From assembly GCF_000413855.1 (NCBI RefSeq), contig NZ_ATGG01000049.1:1-64000 (forward strand): a DNA stretch of 64,000 nt, read 5' to 3'. Under the pieces are notes generated by a model that saw nothing but the letters and a program-made list of their open reading frames with translations, ran no database searches and was not told where the DNA came from. The number at the start of each line of letters is the position of its first letter. The first letter of the stretch is position 1. This document shows positions 61,996-64,000 of this stretch, piece after piece. The translations under genes and the position numbers were made by a program. This DNA comes from Acinetobacter gyllenbergii CIP 110306 = MTCC 11365 (GTDB lineage Bacteria > Pseudomonadota > Gammaproteobacteria > Pseudomonadales > Moraxellaceae).

Positions 61996-62529
61996 TTAAG
62001 ATACTGTTTGTGGCTTCATATCCATTTCAGCACGTTTCATTTGTGCCTCTTTTAAAATGCGCTGATGTAAGGGTTTACGGAATCCAAGCAAGAACACAAA
62101 TTCAGCCAGTACAAATAATGGCCCAATGGCTAGACCAATCACATCATCGACAAAAGCTGGTTTTTTCTTCTCAAAATAGTGACCCACGAATTGGAATGCC
62201 CAACCCACCACAAAAATACCGATACTGGCGCCTAACCAACTCCACATTGGTAAAGCCGCAATATTCACAGCCAATGGATATGCCAAGACCAATAAAATCA
62301 GCATCAAAAGACCGAATAGCTTATCCAATGAAATATAGTAAATGCTGCTTAGAATGATGAGCAACATGGCTAAAGTAATTGAAAAGCCCGAAATTTCCAC
62401 GCCAGCACGTGCCGTTAAACATAAAATAGAAAAAACAATTAAGGGAATACCCACAAAATGGGTCACAATATTATTTCGATCTAAGTGATAAGCCGCATAT
62501 TGGCTAAGTAGACGTTCCAAATTTGTCAT
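61996..62529 (-). CDS. Mpo1-like (DUF962) membrane protein
   Basis: A 177-residue protein with four or five membrane helices. HLDRNNIVTHFVGIPLIVFS (residues 15-34) and FQFVGHYFEKKKPAFVDDVI (near 113-132) carry the conserved His residues that bind iron in yeast Mpo1, a fatty acid alpha-oxygenase. Bacterial members are not well studied. Divergent from the Crp/Fnr gene. Confidence 0.88.
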   Translation of the reverse strand: MTNLERLLSQYAAYHLDRNNIVTHFVGIPLIVFSILCLTARAGVEISGFSITLAMLLIILSSIYYISLDKLFGLLMLILLVLAYPLAVNIAALPMWSWLGASIGIFVVGWAFQFVGHYFEKKKPAFVDDVIGLAIGPLFVLAEFVFLLGFRKPLHQRILKEAQMKRAEMDMKPQTVS

Positions 62530-62635
62530 TTCTCATTCCTCATTTCATTTGTTTATACTGTTAATCTATAAGAAATATTGCAGCGAAGTTGTCATGTAGC
62601 TGACAAATGGACTTATTTTTAATCAAGGAACAGCC

Positions 62636-63340
62636 GTGTTAGATCGTGTTTATATTCAACATTTGCAGCAAAATTCATGGTTTAGTCATCTGGCAGAACC
62701 CTTTCAAAACTTTATTATTCAACATGGCAAAAAGCATATCATTGAAAAAAATGCGGCGGTGTTTAAGGCTCAAGATATTTTTGACGGTGTTTACGGCGTA
62801 CTGGAAGGTTCTATTAGCTTGGGCTATATCGATGTGAATGGCAATGAAGCCATTGCTGCAATTGCTGAACCGATCATGTGGTTTGGCGAAATTTCCTTAA
62901 TCGACCAACAACCGCGATCACATGATGCGGTTGCTTTAAAGAAGAGCGTGGTACTGCAAATACCCGCCCAAGCACTGCATGATTTTTTGCTCCAAAATCC
63001 GTATTACTGGTATTACTTTGCCTTGCTGACCAGTCAAAAATTACGCTATGTATTTTTAGAACAAATTGCGATTCAAACCCAAAGCATCAGTCAGCGTCTG
63101 GCACAACGCTTATTGTTTATTTTAGAAGGTTATGGCAATCGTGCACTTATTCAGGATTTTAGTATTCAAATCTCTCAAGACCAGTTGGCCAACATGCTGA
63201 CGGTATCTAGACAGACCATCAATCAGGAACTGAATCAGTTTGAGAAACAAGGCGTGATTCAGCTTGGTTTTAAAAAAATTGTAGTGCTGGACTTAGAGCG
63301 CCTCAGAATATTGGCAACCGCCAGTCACCTAAAAGCGTAA
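62636..63340 (+). CDS. Crp/Fnr-family transcription regulator
   Basis: A 234-residue protein. The N-terminal cyclic-nucleotide-binding-like barrel includes IFDGVYGVLEGSISLGYIDV (near 43-62) and IMWFGEISLIDQQPRSHDAV (near 81-100). The C-terminal helix-turn-helix is ISQDQLANMLTVSRQTINQE (near 181-200). It has no Fnr-type cysteine cluster, so it is Crp-like with an unknown effector. AAGGAACAGCC precedes the GTG at 62636; no ATG fits. It might regulate the divergent Mpo1-like gene. Confidence 0.87.
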   Translation: MLDRVYIQHLQQNSWFSHLAEPFQNFIIQHGKKHIIEKNAAVFKAQDIFDGVYGVLEGSISLGYIDVNGNEAIAAIAEPIMWFGEISLIDQQPRSHDAVALKKSVVLQIPAQALHDFLLQNPYYWYYFALLTSQKLRYVFLEQIAIQTQSISQRLAQRLLFILEGYGNRALIQDFSIQISQDQLANMLTVSRQTINQELNQFEKQGVIQLGFKKIVVLDLERLRILATASHLKA

Positions 63341-63543
63341 GTATAATACTTTGTATTTAAAATGGATAAGCACAGCATTTTTTGCAATATGCTTTTAAGC
63401 TTAAACATAAATTAAAAGATAAACTCTCACTATAAAATACTACTGATGCTCTAAAATATTTCACAAAATCAGTCTGCTTTCGTCCTCTCAACACGCATAC
63501 ATTAAAGCTAAGCACTATCGCTTACCCGATGCAGATGACAATC

Positions 63544-63861
63544 ATGAGAAAAATTGCAACGATTTTAACAGCAGGCCTATTTACCGTACTCAGCGCTAGC
63601 GCATTTGCCTGCCCAAAAGGAACTCAAATTCAAGGTGGTACAGGACCCAATCATAAAGGTGGCAAATGTGTTGCAACAACTGTGGTAAAAACTAAGAAAG
63701 AAGCAACCAAGACAACCGACACTGCAAAACATGACATGACGAAAATGAAAGAAACAGCCAAACACGATGCAATGAAAGCAACCACAGATACTAAAAAAGT
63801 GGCTAGCACGACAGCAAGCAAAGCCAAACAGGAAGCCGCAAAAACGGTCAAAACCTCGTAG
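63544..63861 (+). CDS. Secreted Lys/Thr/Ala-rich low-complexity protein
   Basis: A 105-residue protein with a signal peptide cleaved after SASAFA (near residue 22). The short ACPKGTQIQGGTGPNHKGGKC region has two cysteines that may pair. The rest is a repetitive Lys/Thr/Ala helix (TKKEATKTTDTAKHDMTKMK), similar in composition to LEA- or histone H1-like segments. It is probably periplasmic or secreted; possible DNA, RNA or desiccation-related role, unproven. ATG 63544 is chosen; two upstream ATGs are in frame. Confidence 0.7.
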   Translation: MRKIATILTAGLFTVLSASAFACPKGTQIQGGTGPNHKGGKCVATTVVKTKKEATKTTDTAKHDMTKMKETAKHDAMKATTDTKKVASTTASKAKQEAAKTVKTS

Positions 63862-63885
63862 TAGTCGTCAGATAACTTTAACCAT

Positions 63886-63917
63886 AAAAAAGCGAGATCA
63901 TTGATTTCGCTTTTTTA
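63886..63917 (+). terminator. Intrinsic terminator after the secreted protein gene
   Basis: AAAAAAGCGA/TCGCTTTTTT stem with an 11-base loop. Nothing further is recognised up to 64000. Confidence 0.8.
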
Positions 63918-64000
63918 TTGAAATGACATCCTGTCATTCTGTATTCAAGCTCTACATCTAAGCTGGGATAAACTCCAAACGAGATGATTTTAATGTGGCG

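Overview
The window looks like a chromosome segment of an Acinetobacter species. The evidence is protein family content and gene style (SfnB and flavin monooxygenases beside a Met-type ABC transporter, an Acinetobacter-style VgrG cargo cluster, yebC, ychF) together with low GC. I had no database access, so the genus is inferred. About two thirds is one lambda-like siphovirus prophage (1 to about 43,160) that continues past the left edge. It ends on the right at a tRNA gene with a CAU anticodon, whose 3' end faces the phage. Ordinary chromosome follows (43,241-64,000), interrupted by a type VI secretion (T6SS) vgrG/effector/immunity island at 54,819-61,720.

Prophage layout. Most genes lie on the minus strand and read right to left. 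The lysogeny switch is at 36.2-37.2 kb, with an S24 repressor facing a Cro-like gene and CitAC-N5-GTAG-type operators (CTAC-N5-GTAG) between them. Leftward come a CII-like protein, a replication protein whose own gene carries iterons, a Dam-type methylase, a DUF1064 nuclease and a Q-like antiterminator. A belt of small accessory genes follows (28.4-32.4 kb). It includes a type III toxin-antitoxin locus, twin proline-rich micropeptides and a candidate small RNA. Packaging and head genes occupy 20-28 kb, and tail genes 3-20 kb, with a lambda-type -1 frameshift in the tail chaperone. Holin-like genes and the endolysin lie at 0-3 kb. Intrinsic terminators punctuate the late genes, as expected for an operon read through by an antiterminated polymerase. 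Several AT-rich lipoprotein or membrane genes sit between structural genes as morons. Right of the repressor, on the plus strand, is a three-gene module: a ParB-like protein, a possible PD-(D/E)XK nuclease and a convergent cytosine methylase. Beyond it is an ERF recombination operon whose promoter spacer contains another copy of the repressor-type operator. No integrase lies in the window.

Chromosomal part. A PlsC-like acyltransferase, yebC, an Lrp/AsnC regulator and a GST precede a sulfur-scavenging operon (two SfnB-type oxidoreductases, an LLM monooxygenase and MetQ/MetN/MetI-like transport genes) and ychF. The T6SS island then shows vgrG split by a frameshift, one apparently intact effector/immunity pair, and a trail of displaced effector tips, immunity-like genes and broken genes. 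A Mpo1-like membrane protein, a Crp/Fnr regulator and a lysine-rich secreted protein close the window.

The best candidates for new biology are the type III toxin-antitoxin locus with a palindrome over its promoter, the ParB/nuclease/methylase module, the twin micropeptides, and the effector-tip recombination scar in the T6SS island.
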